The notes: generated by a model not told the origin, from the sequence alone. A DNA stretch of 64,000 bases from Flavobacterium bizetiae (GCF_902804475.1 NZ_CADCSU010000125.1:1-64000), one strand, 5' to 3'; shown: positions 52,788-62,799, counted from the stretch's first letter. Numbers and translations: made by a program.

Positions 52788-53780
52788 TTAGTAGTTCCAC
52801 ATATCTTCTTCGAAATTACGAATCTTCTCTTTTACTCTTTCAGATTCTAATAACTGATTTTGCGCATTATCTTTCATGTAATCTTTGATTTCACGATCTC
52901 CGTACATGTTTTCTTCTTTATAGATAATAGCATTAAAACGTCTTGAATTTAAGATCTGATCAAATGAAATTGGAGTTGCGGAATTCTTATCGTTAAAAGC
53001 TTTCCCTTCGTGTAATACTTCCCGTGCATTAGGGAAGAAAACCCAAAATAACTCAATATAATCTTTCTCGTCACTATTCATGGTATAAACATCCGGAGTT
53101 ACAGGACAAATTCCGAGCAAACGATATTTTAATTCACTTTGCCTTTTATCAAAATACCAGTATCCTTTAATTTTATATTGCGTAACATCTGCTGCAGTTA
53201 AGTCTTGTTTTAAGATGTATTCTGCCGGCACCGATCTTGTTGGTCCAACGGTTTCATCCACATAAGTAACAGATTTCTTTTTACCAGTGCCTGTCACCAC
53301 TTTTTTCTTTACAACACGGGTTCTGTAGTCGTCCGGATATTGATTAATTAATTCTCTACCAGCATCTGTTGTATCAACTCGAGATAATGCTCCCTGAATA
53401 TCTTTTAATGATTTTTTGGTATTAAAATAGCTGTCGCTGTATACTTCAGTTATTTTACCACTTCTAATACCTCTGGTTAAAACGTCATAAAGCGAACGCC
53501 TGTCTGAACCAATATTAGCAGTGTCTACCGGAAAATATAACGGAAAATTGATTTTTTCATTTAAATCAATAATTTCCCATACCGTTTTTCCCATCAAAAC
53601 ATCTCTGTCATCTACATAACCATAAGACAAAGGTTTATCGTTATCCGAAATTCTTTGTGCCGTACTCTTTAGCCCAATTTGGTCAGCTGTTTTTGCATTA
53701 AGTAAATTAGATTGTGCATTTGAAACAAATCCTGCTGTAACAAACATAATCCACATTAAAAAAATTTTCCCTCTCATCAT
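52788..53780 (-). CDS. gldO: Gliding motility protein GldO (GldN paralogue)
   Basis: Exported 330-residue paralogue of GldN, about 85 percent identical by eye, with the divergence concentrated in the signal peptide and a few surface positions (IRSGKI for VKNGKI, RVVKKKV kept). Start set at ATG 53780 because the ATG at 53798 adds six poor residues. GldN/GldO form the periplasmic-outer membrane ring with GldK in the type IX secretion system; in F. johnsoniae gldO partly replaces gldN. It is separated from gldN by 286 bases and a terminator, so transcribed on its own. Confidence 0.92.
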   Translation of the reverse strand: MMRGKIFLMWIMFVTAGFVSNAQSNLLNAKTADQIGLKSTAQRISDNDKPLSYGYVDDRDVLMGKTVWEIIDLNEKINFPLYFPVDTANIGSDRRSLYDVLTRGIRSGKITEVYSDSYFNTKKSLKDIQGALSRVDTTDAGRELINQYPDDYRTRVVKKKVVTGTGKKKSVTYVDETVGPTRSVPAEYILKQDLTAADVTQYKIKGYWYFDKRQSELKYRLLGICPVTPDVYTMNSDEKDYIELFWVFFPNAREVLHEGKAFNDKNSATPISFDQILNSRRFNAIIYKEENMYGDREIKDYMKDNAQNQLLESERVKEKIRNFEEDMWNY

Positions 53781-54084
53781 AACACTTTTTTGTAACAAAG
53801 CTAACGCAATATTTTCTATTTTATTGTTATTTTCCTACAATTAACTGAAATTTTAATATTCAAACATAAAAAACAAGCTTTTAATAATGATACACTTAAT
53901 AAAAAAGAAACAACATAAACCAAAAACAAGCAACTCAATATCAAACATATAACAACAAAACTCCATACATAATTATATTTTTTTAGAATGAATGATTCTA
54001 CAAATTACTTTACAGACTTCAACCAAATAAAAAAGCTCTTATTGCCAGGCAATAAGAGCTTTTCTTATAATGTATTTGAGATAC
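53781..54084. other. gldO promoter region
   Basis: AT-rich. Candidate minus-strand -7 elements TATGTTTG occur at 53861-53868 and 53942-53949 without good -33 boxes. The hairpin at 54030 ends gldN. Confidence 0.4.
54030..54066 (-). terminator. Terminator of the gldKLMN operon
   Basis: AAGCTCTTATTGCC / GGCAATAAGAGCTT around a two-base loop with T tract on the minus strand, 19 bases after the gldN stop. It isolates gldO from the operon. Confidence 0.9.
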
Positions 54085-55074
54085 TTAGTAGTTCCACATA
54101 TCTTGTTCGAAGTTACGAATCTTCTCTTTTACTCTTTCAGATTCTAACAATTGATTTTGTGCGTTATCTTTCATGTAATCTTTGATCTCACGATCTCCGT
54201 ACAAGTTTTCTTCTTTATAAACAACTGCATTAAAACGTCTTGAATTTAAGATTTGATCGAATGAAATTGGAAGAGCAGAGTTACTGTCGTTAAATGCTTT
54301 TGCTTCATGCAATGCTTCTCTGGCATTAGGGAAGAAAACCCAAAATAACTCGATATAATCTTTCTCGTCACTATTCATCGTATAAACATCCGGAGTTACA
54401 GGACAAATTCCAAGTAAACGATATTTCAGTTCACTCTGACGTTTGTCAAAATACCAGTATCCTTTAATTTTATATTGTGTAACATCTGCTGCTGTTAAGT
54501 CTTGTTTAAGGATATATTCAGCCGGAACAGATCTTGTTGGACCAACTGTTTCCTCAACATAAGAAACAACTTTCTTTTTACCAGTACCTGTTACTACTTT
54601 CTTCTTCACAACACGTGATTTGTAGTCATCAGGGTATTGGTTAATTAACTCTCTACCAGCATCTGTTGTATCAATACGAGATAATGCACCTTGAATGTCT
54701 TTCAAAGATTTTTTAGTATTGAAATAACTGTCGCTATATACTTCAGTTATTTTGCCGTTTTTAACAGCTTTCGTCAAAACGTCATAAAGAGAACGTCTAT
54801 CAGAACCAATATTAGCCGTATCTACCGGAAAGTACATTGGAAAATTGATTTTTTCATTTAAATCAATAATCTCCCAAGTTGTTTTTCCCATCAAGATGTC
54901 TCTATCATCTACATAACCATAAGCCAAAGGTTTATCGTTATCTGAGATAAGTTGCGCAGGAGTTTTAAGTCCTATCTGAGCAGGTGTTTTCGCATTTAGC
55001 AAATTAGATTGCGCATAAGAAGAAAAACCTCCAGCGATAGAAACAATAGCTATTAAAAAATTTCTTACTTTCAT
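54085..55074 (-). CDS. gldN: Gliding motility / type IX secretion protein GldN
   Basis: Exported 329-residue component of the type IX secretion system: signal peptide to YAQ (residue 21), then the conserved body (YGYVDDRDILMGKTTWEIID, INFPMYFPVDTANIGSDRRS, VYTMNSDEKDYIELFWVFFP, FDQILNSRRFNAVVYKEENL). It binds GldK to make the ring around the secretion channel. Last gene of gldK-gldL-gldM-gldN, with terminator behind it. Confidence 0.95.
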   Translation of the reverse strand: MKVRNFLIAIVSIAGGFSSYAQSNLLNAKTPAQIGLKTPAQLISDNDKPLAYGYVDDRDILMGKTTWEIIDLNEKINFPMYFPVDTANIGSDRRSLYDVLTKAVKNGKITEVYSDSYFNTKKSLKDIQGALSRIDTTDAGRELINQYPDDYKSRVVKKKVVTGTGKKKVVSYVEETVGPTRSVPAEYILKQDLTAADVTQYKIKGYWYFDKRQSELKYRLLGICPVTPDVYTMNSDEKDYIELFWVFFPNAREALHEAKAFNDSNSALPISFDQILNSRRFNAVVYKEENLYGDREIKDYMKDNAQNQLLESERVKEKIRNFEQDMWNY

Positions 55075-55119
55075 CGTGGTATTATTATAAAATATTGAAT
55101 GTAGGTTTACCTACTTTTA

Positions 55120-56661
55120 TTATAGTATTTCAAAAATTACCGGAGCAGTTCTTGGCAATAAGTAACTACCAGCTCCAACAAGTTTAGTTTTAATTTCAGA
55201 AATAGTAACCTGATCTCCTTTTCCAGCTCTTGAAAGTACTTGTTTACATTGTGCATTTAATCTGTTACCAGTAACAACAACAGTAGGTTGTCCAGCAATT
55301 TTCATATTAAATCCAACAACATCTAAACCAACTTCAAAATCAAAGTCATTTAATTTAGCTCCAATAGTAGCAACTTCTAAGTTAGATTTAGGTCCTTTAA
55401 CAACACCTTGCTCACCTCTAATTGTACCAGTTGGTCCAGGAATACCTTTAATTCTAAATGTTTTCTTATCTGAAACTTTATCTCCGTTTGGTAATGTACC
55501 TGTAACAGAAATTGTAGCTTCATTACCAGAACCCGGGCTCATGTTATATTTACCTGGTTTACCAGCTGAAGATAATCCTGGCGCACTTGCAACAACTTTG
55601 TTGTCAGCAACACCTGCGAATGATACAGAGATTGGATTAACAACTCCTCTATAAACAACGTTCATTTTATCAGCAGAAATAGTAGCAGAGTTTGGTCTTG
55701 GAACTACAACGTAATTTCCAGCAAATTTAAGTGGAATATTTTTTCCGTCCTCTAAGAATGTAAATTGTCCATTAATAGTTTGCTCACCTACTCCACCTGC
55801 AGTTAATGAAATAACAGCTTGTCCATTTACAATTTGTCCAGGACCTTGGAAAGAAGTTGGTTTTGTATTTTCGTCATAACGACCTAAAACTACTTTACCA
55901 GTTACTTTTTCTCCTTGGAAATAAGCATTTTTATCTAAAACAACAATCGCTTGATAGTTGCTGTAAGAAGCAGCAGCTACAGCCGCTTTTCCTAAAGCAC
56001 TGTTGTAAACGTCAGCTTCAGTTTTCTTAACGTCATTTTGCCAAGCTGAAAGTTTAGCAGCTGATGCAATTGCAGGAAAACCTTTAAAGTGATATGCTAA
56101 GTATTTTTCTTTTATACCTTCTTTGTTTTTTACATCAGAAACATCAAATTTTTTCTCAACCTCAGAAATAATACCAGCATATTTTTTATCTGTACCTAAA
56201 GCAGCTTTAATATCTGATTTGTATTTTTCTATTTTCGCGATAATTTCGTTACCTTTTGCAGTGTAACCGTCTCCTGTAAACCAGTCGTCGATGTTATCAC
56301 CTCTATCCATAGATTCGTATGGCATTTTTCCAGTTTCTTTATCAACTTCAAATCCTTTAACAGCTTGAGATTTCAAAGATCCGATATAATCGTAAAATTC
56401 TTTAGAGATTGTTTCTACTTTGTGAGCAGTTACTGCCGCAATAGCGAATTCTCCTTTTGCTTCAGCAGCTTTTTGATCTAAAGACGTTAATAAACTTGCA
56501 TTTGTTTCTGTTGAACTTGTATTTGCACCTTCAAATTTTTCGTTCATCAAACCAAAAGCAGAAATAACTTCTTTTGATACGTTCATTGCTAACATTGCGA
56601 TGAAAACCAGATACATCAGGTTAATCATCTTCTGTCTAGGGGTTAATTTTCCTCCTGCCAT
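55120..56661 (-). CDS. gldM: Gliding motility / type IX secretion motor protein GldM
   Basis: A 513-residue protein with one N-terminal inner-membrane helix (MINLMYLVFIAMLAMNV, residues about 10-30) and a long periplasmic part of four beta-rich domains reaching the GldK/N ring. Together with GldL it is the proton-driven rotary motor of the type IX system. The last residues VIFEIL and cysteine near QCKQVLSRAG are normal. Gap to gldN 45 bases. Confidence 0.96.
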   Translation of the reverse strand: MAGGKLTPRQKMINLMYLVFIAMLAMNVSKEVISAFGLMNEKFEGANTSSTETNASLLTSLDQKAAEAKGEFAIAAVTAHKVETISKEFYDYIGSLKSQAVKGFEVDKETGKMPYESMDRGDNIDDWFTGDGYTAKGNEIIAKIEKYKSDIKAALGTDKKYAGIISEVEKKFDVSDVKNKEGIKEKYLAYHFKGFPAIASAAKLSAWQNDVKKTEADVYNSALGKAAVAAASYSNYQAIVVLDKNAYFQGEKVTGKVVLGRYDENTKPTSFQGPGQIVNGQAVISLTAGGVGEQTINGQFTFLEDGKNIPLKFAGNYVVVPRPNSATISADKMNVVYRGVVNPISVSFAGVADNKVVASAPGLSSAGKPGKYNMSPGSGNEATISVTGTLPNGDKVSDKKTFRIKGIPGPTGTIRGEQGVVKGPKSNLEVATIGAKLNDFDFEVGLDVVGFNMKIAGQPTVVVTGNRLNAQCKQVLSRAGKGDQVTISEIKTKLVGAGSYLLPRTAPVIFEIL

Positions 56662-56713
56662 TTTTTCTAATTAGTTCTTTATTAATAAATTTAATATAAT
56701 AGTCAAAAACTAA

Positions 56714-57361
56714 TTATCCTTTGTTACTCATTGCAGAAAGCATACCACCGTAAACACTGTTTAGTGAAGCAATGTTTGCAGTCATAGATTGCATTTGTTC
56801 TTTTAATTTAGAAGCATTTTCAGCGATTTCGCTATTTGCTTGTGCATTTCTTGAAGCACTTTCTAATTGTACTTTATATAAGCTGTTTAATGATTCCATT
56901 TGTGCAGCAGCCATAGACATTTCTTCAGCATATTTCTTTTGTCCTGCAATAGAATCTACTGTTGGAGAAATTGCTTTTGCAGCTCCTTCGAAGTTTTTGA
57001 TGCTGTTTCCTAAGCTTGCCATTAACTCACCGTCAATTTTAGCTTCTTTCAACATTACATCTAATTTTTGAGATAATAATCCCTGAGCATCAGCAGCAAC
57101 TTCAACTTTGTCTGCTTTTTTTCTAGCCTGACCATTAGCTAATTCCGGGTAAACAAGAGTCCAGTCTAATTCATCTTCAACTGGTTCGAAAGCAGAAAGA
57201 GCAAAGATTAACGCCTCAGTTACCAATCCAATTGATAACATAACAGTTCCTGTTAATGGTCCAATTTCAAAGTGAGTAATTTTGAATAAAGCTCCAATAA
57301 TTACTACTGCCGCTCCCATACCATAAGCGAAATTCATCACTTTTTTACTTAATAATGCCAT
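56714..57361 (-). CDS. gldL: Gliding motility / type IX secretion motor protein GldL
   Basis: A 215-residue protein with two membrane helices in residues 10-60 and a long cytoplasmic coiled-coil tail. Glutamate 49 in SIGLVTEALIFALSAFEP is exactly the position reported as essential for proton use in the GldL-GldM motor. GldM's helices sit inside the GldL ring. Gap to gldM 52 bases. Confidence 0.96.
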   Translation of the reverse strand: MALLSKKVMNFAYGMGAAVVIIGALFKITHFEIGPLTGTVMLSIGLVTEALIFALSAFEPVEDELDWTLVYPELANGQARKKADKVEVAADAQGLLSQKLDVMLKEAKIDGELMASLGNSIKNFEGAAKAISPTVDSIAGQKKYAEEMSMAAAQMESLNSLYKVQLESASRNAQANSEIAENASKLKEQMQSMTANIASLNSVYGGMLSAMSNKG

Positions 57362-57427
57362 AATACTTTTTTTTAGGTTTTAATTTAAAATAGATTTGAT
57401 TTGGTTATTTGAATTTGAATTTAATTA

Positions 57428-58828
57428 TTATTTACTTCTTTTTCCGCTTCCTGTTGTTTGAGTTCCCATGTAATCTTGTACAGTTCTGAAACCGATATAA
57501 CTTCTTGCTGAATCTGCATATTCGTGGTCACGAGTACTTACCTGTAGGAAATAAGCAACATCTTTCCAAGAACCTCCACGAACCACTTTTCTTTGGTTGT
57601 TTCCGTCGATTACGTTAGGATTCATTGTTGAAACATATTCGTAAGCATTTGGATTATAAGCTGAATCCGTCCACTCTGAAACGTTTCCTGCCATGTTATA
57701 TAATCCGTAACCGTTTACTTCATATGATTTCGCTTCAACTGTATACAAAGCCTCATCAGCAGCATAATCTCCTCTACTTGGTTTAAAGTTTGCTAAGAAA
57801 CAACCTCTGTCACTTTTAGTATAAGGACCTCCCCAAGGGTAAGTAGCAGATTCCAGACCTCCTCTTGCAGCATACTCCCATTCTGCCTCTGTAGGCAATC
57901 TGAATGCATTTACTAAATCACGTCCTTTTTTCTTAGATTTGATATAGCTGTTTTTGTTTAAAGTTCTCCAAGCACAAAATGCTTTAGCTTGTTTCCATGT
58001 TACACCAACTACAGGATAATCTCCGTAAGCTTTGTGCCAGAAATAATCATTATGCATTGGCTCATTATAAGAGTAAGCAAAATCTTTAATCCAAACTGTT
58101 GTATCAGGATAAACACTTACTTGTTCTGTTTTAACGAAATCTTTTCTTTTTCCAACTTTGGCTTTTGCAGCTGCCTGAATATCCATCCAAGAATAACGGA
58201 ATTTCAATTTATTTACATCAATTGTTCTTAAACCATTGTATGATTCTTCAATTGGCAAATACATAGAGTCCATTACTTCAGCATAATACTCATCCGGATA
58301 AGCTTTAGTATCTTTAATTAACTTAACTTTTTTATTTAATTTTCTACCAGCATAAGGATCATCTTTTGTTCCTACACTATAGTAGTTATCATACATGTAT
58401 TTATCATATGCCGTCATTTTGTCCGGCTCTGAATCATTAAATGCATAATCTGCAATACTTCCACCTTTTTTACCTTTGTCTCCGGTAGATTTTTGTCCGG
58501 TTTCATCAGCTAAGATTGCTAAACGAACTCTCATTGTAGAATCTTTTACCCATTCTACAAATTGACGGTACTCGCTGTTAGTAATCTCTGTTTCATCCAT
58601 ATAAAATGAACGAACTGTTACTGTTTTAGTAGGAGCATCTTCAACATTAGCTAAATCAGCATCTGATTTACCCATAATAAAAGATCCACCCGGAACTAAC
58701 GTCATTCCATAAGGCTTTTCAGGATGCCATTTCCCTCCTGTAACACCAACTAACTCACCTTTGTCTCCTGACTTACCACAGCCAATTACCAGTGTTAACA
58801 TTGCTGCAAATGCAATAAACTTCTTCAT
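57428..58828 (-). CDS. gldK: Gliding motility / type IX secretion lipoprotein GldK
   Basis: A 466-residue outer-membrane lipoprotein with lipobox VIGC (Cys 17). The body is a formylglycine-generating-enzyme (sulfatase-modifying) fold: MTLVPGGSFIMGKSD, WKQAKAFCAWRTLN, FRLPTEAEWEYAARGG and NMAGNVSEWTDSAYN, then KVVRGGSWKD. It makes the ring with GldN. First gene of the operon. A possible minus-strand -7 element TATTTTTG lies at 58925-58932. Confidence 0.96.
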   Translation of the reverse strand: MKKFIAFAAMLTLVIGCGKSGDKGELVGVTGGKWHPEKPYGMTLVPGGSFIMGKSDADLANVEDAPTKTVTVRSFYMDETEITNSEYRQFVEWVKDSTMRVRLAILADETGQKSTGDKGKKGGSIADYAFNDSEPDKMTAYDKYMYDNYYSVGTKDDPYAGRKLNKKVKLIKDTKAYPDEYYAEVMDSMYLPIEESYNGLRTIDVNKLKFRYSWMDIQAAAKAKVGKRKDFVKTEQVSVYPDTTVWIKDFAYSYNEPMHNDYFWHKAYGDYPVVGVTWKQAKAFCAWRTLNKNSYIKSKKKGRDLVNAFRLPTEAEWEYAARGGLESATYPWGGPYTKSDRGCFLANFKPSRGDYAADEALYTVEAKSYEVNGYGLYNMAGNVSEWTDSAYNPNAYEYVSTMNPNVIDGNNQRKVVRGGSWKDVAYFLQVSTRDHEYADSARSYIGFRTVQDYMGTQTTGSGKRSK

Positions 58829-58924
58829 ATAAATTTGGGATTATCTATTCATTATTATAAGTCCGTAAACGTATTTATTATTTATCTAAAAAACAATACT
58901 AGTTGCGAAATTTATTTTACCGTT

Positions 58925-58932
58925 CAAAAATA
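58925..58932 (-). promoter_or_regulatory. -7 element candidate for gldK (TATTTTTG on the minus strand)
   Basis: Exact TAnnTTTG, 97 bases before the gldK ATG in a 263-base gap with no other feature. No clear -33. Confidence 0.35.
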
Positions 58933-59091
58933 ATGTTAAATAAAATAAAAAAAAAATATTTCATCGATAAACTAACAGAAAAAATCGACGTAAAACGTTA
59001 AATTTTATACTTTGTATATATTTTCTTACCAATATATTTTAACATTTTTTTCAAACCTAAAAAAAACTACAATTTTCGTTAAAATTTTAAT

Positions 59092-60243
59092 TTATAAAGC
59101 ATTTTTTCGTTGTGCTTTCCACCATCTTTCAGGCAATTCCTGATTACAAGCGCTCAAATATTCGTCATACGAACACGGTAATAACGTATTTCTTTTCAAT
59201 TTATTGTGCCCGTTTGATTCGAACGGAATTTCGATCCACCAACGGTCTGTTTTGTCACTTTTATAAAAGACCAATTCTTCATCTTCAAGCGGAACAATAT
59301 ATTTTAAATACGTTGCCCGACTACCAAACGGATATTCTTTTGATCGATAATGATATCCTTCTATAAAATACCAAACTATTTGCGCAATAATACCTGCTTC
59401 CGGAGCTGTACTATTATGATTAAAAACTCCAAAACAAGAAACTTTATCACTAATTCCGGCGTATCTGGCCAATGAACAAATTTCTTTTCCGTTGAATCCA
59501 TTTGGTTCAAAAGAAACCAAATTCGCTGAAGCTGATGACTTTACTGAATTAAGATCGATACTTACTAAATCTGCATCGCGAAAAACCGGCTCTGCCAATA
59601 CAATCTTATTTGAAATTTCCCCCAAACGATATGCATCAAAGAATAATTTTTCGATCAAATCGATTTCTTCCTGAGAATTATAATAGGTTTGATATCCTAT
59701 ATTACAGTAGTTGAAAAGATTATTAGGTTCATCGATAATAATTTTAGTCAGGTAAGAATTAGCCGAAACGGTTTCATTTTCTTTACCAAAATCAAATTTA
59801 TTATCTACAGCAACCATGTTTACCATTTGCTCTAAATCGTCGTAAGCGCGATATAGTGCATAGGTCAAATCCTGCGAACCTCCTATAACTATAGGAATCA
59901 CTTTATTCTTTATTAAGGTAGAAGTTACTTTTTTTAGAGCAAAATAAGTATCCTCTACAGAGTCACCCGGAAGGATGTCTCCCAGGTCTGCAATTGAAGC
60001 GTCCCAATTACCAGGAAACATATTGTACAGTTTTTTACGAACTGCATTTAAGTTGACTTCGTTAATTACATTGCTATTTCGGCGGTCTTCCAGAACACCT
60101 ACTATTGCAATTGTAATTTTACTAATATCAGGAAACTGATCCTGAGTATGCAAAACAATCTTGCTACCCAATTCTTGCGAAGACAACGAACTAATGAATT
60201 TTAAAATTCCTTCATTAACTGGTTCTAGAAAATCAAATTCCAT
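59092..60243 (-). CDS. Arginase-fold (formimidoylglutamase-like) protein with eroded metal site
   Basis: A 383-residue protein of the ureohydrolase fold, usually annotated formimidoylglutamase in flavobacteria. The manganese motifs of arginases are changed: the GGDHS motif is GGSQDLT, the DAHxD motif is DNKFD, and the SxDxDxxDP motif is SIDLNSVKSS. Most metal-binding His/Asp residues are therefore missing, so it is doubtful that it hydrolyses anything. It follows topA by 3 bases and lies next to gldK; some role unrelated to histidine breakdown is likely. Confidence 0.78.
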   Translation of the reverse strand: MEFDFLEPVNEGILKFISSLSSQELGSKIVLHTQDQFPDISKITIAIVGVLEDRRNSNVINEVNLNAVRKKLYNMFPGNWDASIADLGDILPGDSVEDTYFALKKVTSTLIKNKVIPIVIGGSQDLTYALYRAYDDLEQMVNMVAVDNKFDFGKENETVSANSYLTKIIIDEPNNLFNYCNIGYQTYYNSQEEIDLIEKLFFDAYRLGEISNKIVLAEPVFRDADLVSIDLNSVKSSASANLVSFEPNGFNGKEICSLARYAGISDKVSCFGVFNHNSTAPEAGIIAQIVWYFIEGYHYRSKEYPFGSRATYLKYIVPLEDEELVFYKSDKTDRWWIEIPFESNGHNKLKRNTLLPCSYDEYLSACNQELPERWWKAQRKNAL

Positions 60244-60246
60244 TTA

Positions 60247-62781
60247 TTATTTCTTTTTAGCAGCTGTTTTTTTAGCTGGAGCTTTCTTAGCGGTTGTTGC
60301 TTTTTTTGCTGTTGTAGCCTTTTTTGCCGGTGTCTTTTTTGCTGGTGTTTTAGCAGCAATCATTTCCTGAACCTGAGCCAATGTTAGTTTTGTTGCGTCA
60401 ACATCTTTACTTAGTTCAATTTTGATTTTACCTTTTGTAATAACCGAACGACCCCAACGCGCTTTTTCAACCAAAATTCCTTCGTCTTCCCAATTGTGAA
60501 GTACTTTATCTATATTTTTCTGTAATTTATCCTCAATCAACTCTTCTATTTCCTGTTGTGATAAATTATCGAAATTGTATTTTTTACTTACGTTAATGAA
60601 AATTCCGTTCCATTTGATGAAAGGACCAAAACGTCCCACACCTTTTTGAACACCTTCGCCTTTGTAAACTGCAATTGGAGCATCGGCAATTGCTTTTTCA
60701 TCAATTAATTCCTGCGCTCTTTCTTTTGAAAGACTTAACGGATCTTCTCCTTTTGGCAAAGAAATAAAAACACTTCCGTGACGTACATAAGGACCATAAC
60801 GACCATTACTTACTTCCACTTCTTCTCCTTTATATTCTCCTAAGTTTTTAGGCAATAAAAATAAATTCAATGCTTCTTCAAGGGTAATATTTCCGATATT
60901 TTGGTCAGCCATTAAACTGGCGAACTTTTTATCTTCGTCATCTGCTTCTCCAATTTGAGCCATTGGTCCAAATTTCCCTAAACGAACAGAAACTTGTCTT
61001 CCGTCAGCATCTTTTCCTAAGATTCTTTCTCCACTTTCACGTTCTGCATTTGCTTCAACCTCTTTTACATTTGGGTGAAATTTATTGTAGAACTCCTGCA
61101 TCATGATTGCCCAGTCGATATTTCCTTCGGCAATCTCATCAAAATCCTGTTCTACTTTTGCAGTAAAATTATAATCCAGAATGTTTCCAAAGTTCTTCAC
61201 TAAGAAATCGGTAACGATTGTACCAATATCTGTCGGAACTAACTTTCCTTTATCTGAACCTGTATTTTCTTTCAGCAACTTCTCTCCTACTTTATTCCCT
61301 TGCAAAGTAAGTTGGGTATAATTACGTTCCTGACCTTCAAGAGTTCCTTTTTCTACATAGTTTCTATTGATGATAGTCGAAATAGTTGGCGCGTACGTAG
61401 ACGGACGCCCGATTCCTAATTCTTCTAATTTCTTAACCAAAGAAGCCTCTGTATAACGAGCCGGTGGTCTTGAATATCTTTCTGTTGCTGTGATATAATT
61501 ATTAACTAATTTTTCGTTTACTTTTAAAGCAGGCAACATCCCTTCTTGCTCTTCCTCATCGTCATCATGGCCTTCTAAGTATACTTTTAAGAAACCTTCA
61601 AAAAGTAAAACTTCTCCGGAAGCTGTAAAAATTTCGCTGTGATTATTCGCTTCGATTTTTACGTTTGTTCTTTCTAATTGCGCATCGCTCATTTGAGAGG
61701 CCAATGTTCTTTTCCAGATCAAATCATATAAACGAGCCTGATCACGATCGATGTTTACAGTGTGGCGAGACATATCAGTCGGACGAATTGCTTCGTGCGC
61801 TTCTTGTGCTCCTTTGCTTTTGTTAGCAAAAACTCTCGGTTTCGAGAATTCTTTTCCGTACGATTTTATGATTTCAGCTTCAGCAGCATCCATTGCATCT
61901 TTAGAAAGGTTTACACTATCTGTTCTCATATAAGTGATAAGTCCGGCCTCGTATAAACGCTGTGCAAGCTGCATGGTAATACCAACTGGCAAATACAATT
62001 TTCTGGCTGCTTCTTGTTGCAAAGTAGAAGTTGTAAATGGTGCTGTTGGTGATTTTTTGGTAGGTTTAGTTTCTAAATCCGCTACCTTATATTGTGATCC
62101 GATGTTTTGATTTAAAAAATCTTCGGCTTCTTTTTTTGTATTGAAGTTCTTTGGTAATTTGGCTTTGAAAGTTTTTCCGGCCTCATTAACAAATTCTGCT
62201 ACGATAGAATAACTCGCAACTGCATTAAAGTTTTGGATTTCGCGTTCTCTCTCAACAATTAAACGTACTGAAACTGATTGCACACGACCAGCAGATAATC
62301 CTCCTTTAATTTTTCTCCATAAAACAGGAGATAATTCGTAACCTACTAAACGGTCTAATACACGACGTGCTTGTTGGGCGTTTACTAAATTATAATCTAT
62401 TTCTCTAGGATTCTCGATTGCTTTAAGAATCGCAGTTTTTGTAATCTCGTGAAAAACAATTCGCTTTGTTTTTTTAGTATCTAATTTTAGTTCTTCCGCC
62501 AGGTGCCATGAAATAGCCTCACCCTCGCGGTCCTCATCGCTCGCCAGCCAAACCATTTCGGCATTCTTAGATAGTGTTTTCAATTTGCTTACCAAGGCTT
62601 TCTTATCTGGAGAAACTTCGTATTTGGGTTTAAAACCATTCTCTACATCTACTCCTATTTCCTTTGATGGTAAATCTGCTATATGTCCGTAACTTGACTC
62701 TACTTGAAAATCACTTCCCAGAAATTTCTCGATTGTTTTCGCCTTTGCAGGTGACTCCACTATTACTAAATTCTTTGCCAT
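60247..62781 (-). CDS. topA: DNA topoisomerase I
   Basis: Type IA topoisomerase, 844 residues from the ATG at 62781 (MAKNLVIVESPAKAKTIEKF); an ATG seven codons earlier overlaps the -7 promoter element. Toprim domain at 1-140, active tyrosine in LITYMRTDSVNLS near residue 295, and two C-terminal TopA_C-type repeats (LGKFGPMAQIG, VSNGRYGPYVRHG, VGRFGPFIKWNG). There are no four-cysteine zinc fingers; the tail instead is Lys/Ala/Thr rich (AKKTPAKKATTAKKA repeats), a histone-H1-like DNA-binding extension common in Bacteroidota. Removes negative supercoils. Confidence 0.97.
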   Translation of the reverse strand: MAKNLVIVESPAKAKTIEKFLGSDFQVESSYGHIADLPSKEIGVDVENGFKPKYEVSPDKKALVSKLKTLSKNAEMVWLASDEDREGEAISWHLAEELKLDTKKTKRIVFHEITKTAILKAIENPREIDYNLVNAQQARRVLDRLVGYELSPVLWRKIKGGLSAGRVQSVSVRLIVEREREIQNFNAVASYSIVAEFVNEAGKTFKAKLPKNFNTKKEAEDFLNQNIGSQYKVADLETKPTKKSPTAPFTTSTLQQEAARKLYLPVGITMQLAQRLYEAGLITYMRTDSVNLSKDAMDAAEAEIIKSYGKEFSKPRVFANKSKGAQEAHEAIRPTDMSRHTVNIDRDQARLYDLIWKRTLASQMSDAQLERTNVKIEANNHSEIFTASGEVLLFEGFLKVYLEGHDDDEEEQEGMLPALKVNEKLVNNYITATERYSRPPARYTEASLVKKLEELGIGRPSTYAPTISTIINRNYVEKGTLEGQERNYTQLTLQGNKVGEKLLKENTGSDKGKLVPTDIGTIVTDFLVKNFGNILDYNFTAKVEQDFDEIAEGNIDWAIMMQEFYNKFHPNVKEVEANAERESGERILGKDADGRQVSVRLGKFGPMAQIGEADDEDKKFASLMADQNIGNITLEEALNLFLLPKNLGEYKGEEVEVSNGRYGPYVRHGSVFISLPKGEDPLSLSKERAQELIDEKAIADAPIAVYKGEGVQKGVGRFGPFIKWNGIFINVSKKYNFDNLSQQEIEELIEDKLQKNIDKVLHNWEDEGILVEKARWGRSVITKGKIKIELSKDVDATKLTLAQVQEMIAAKTPAKKTPAKKATTAKKATTAKKAPAKKTAAKKK

Positions 62782-62799
62782 TGCTCTATTTTTCTGCAA

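Noticed and set aside
59092..60243. Call as functional formimidoylglutamase (hutG)
   Set aside because: The three metal-binding motifs are substituted and no histidine-utilisation genes are nearby.
60161..60370. Alanine/valine-rich frame opposite the topA 3' end
   Set aside because: A hydrophobic shadow of the Lys/Ala repeat tail of topA; repeats in codons give false membrane-like frames.
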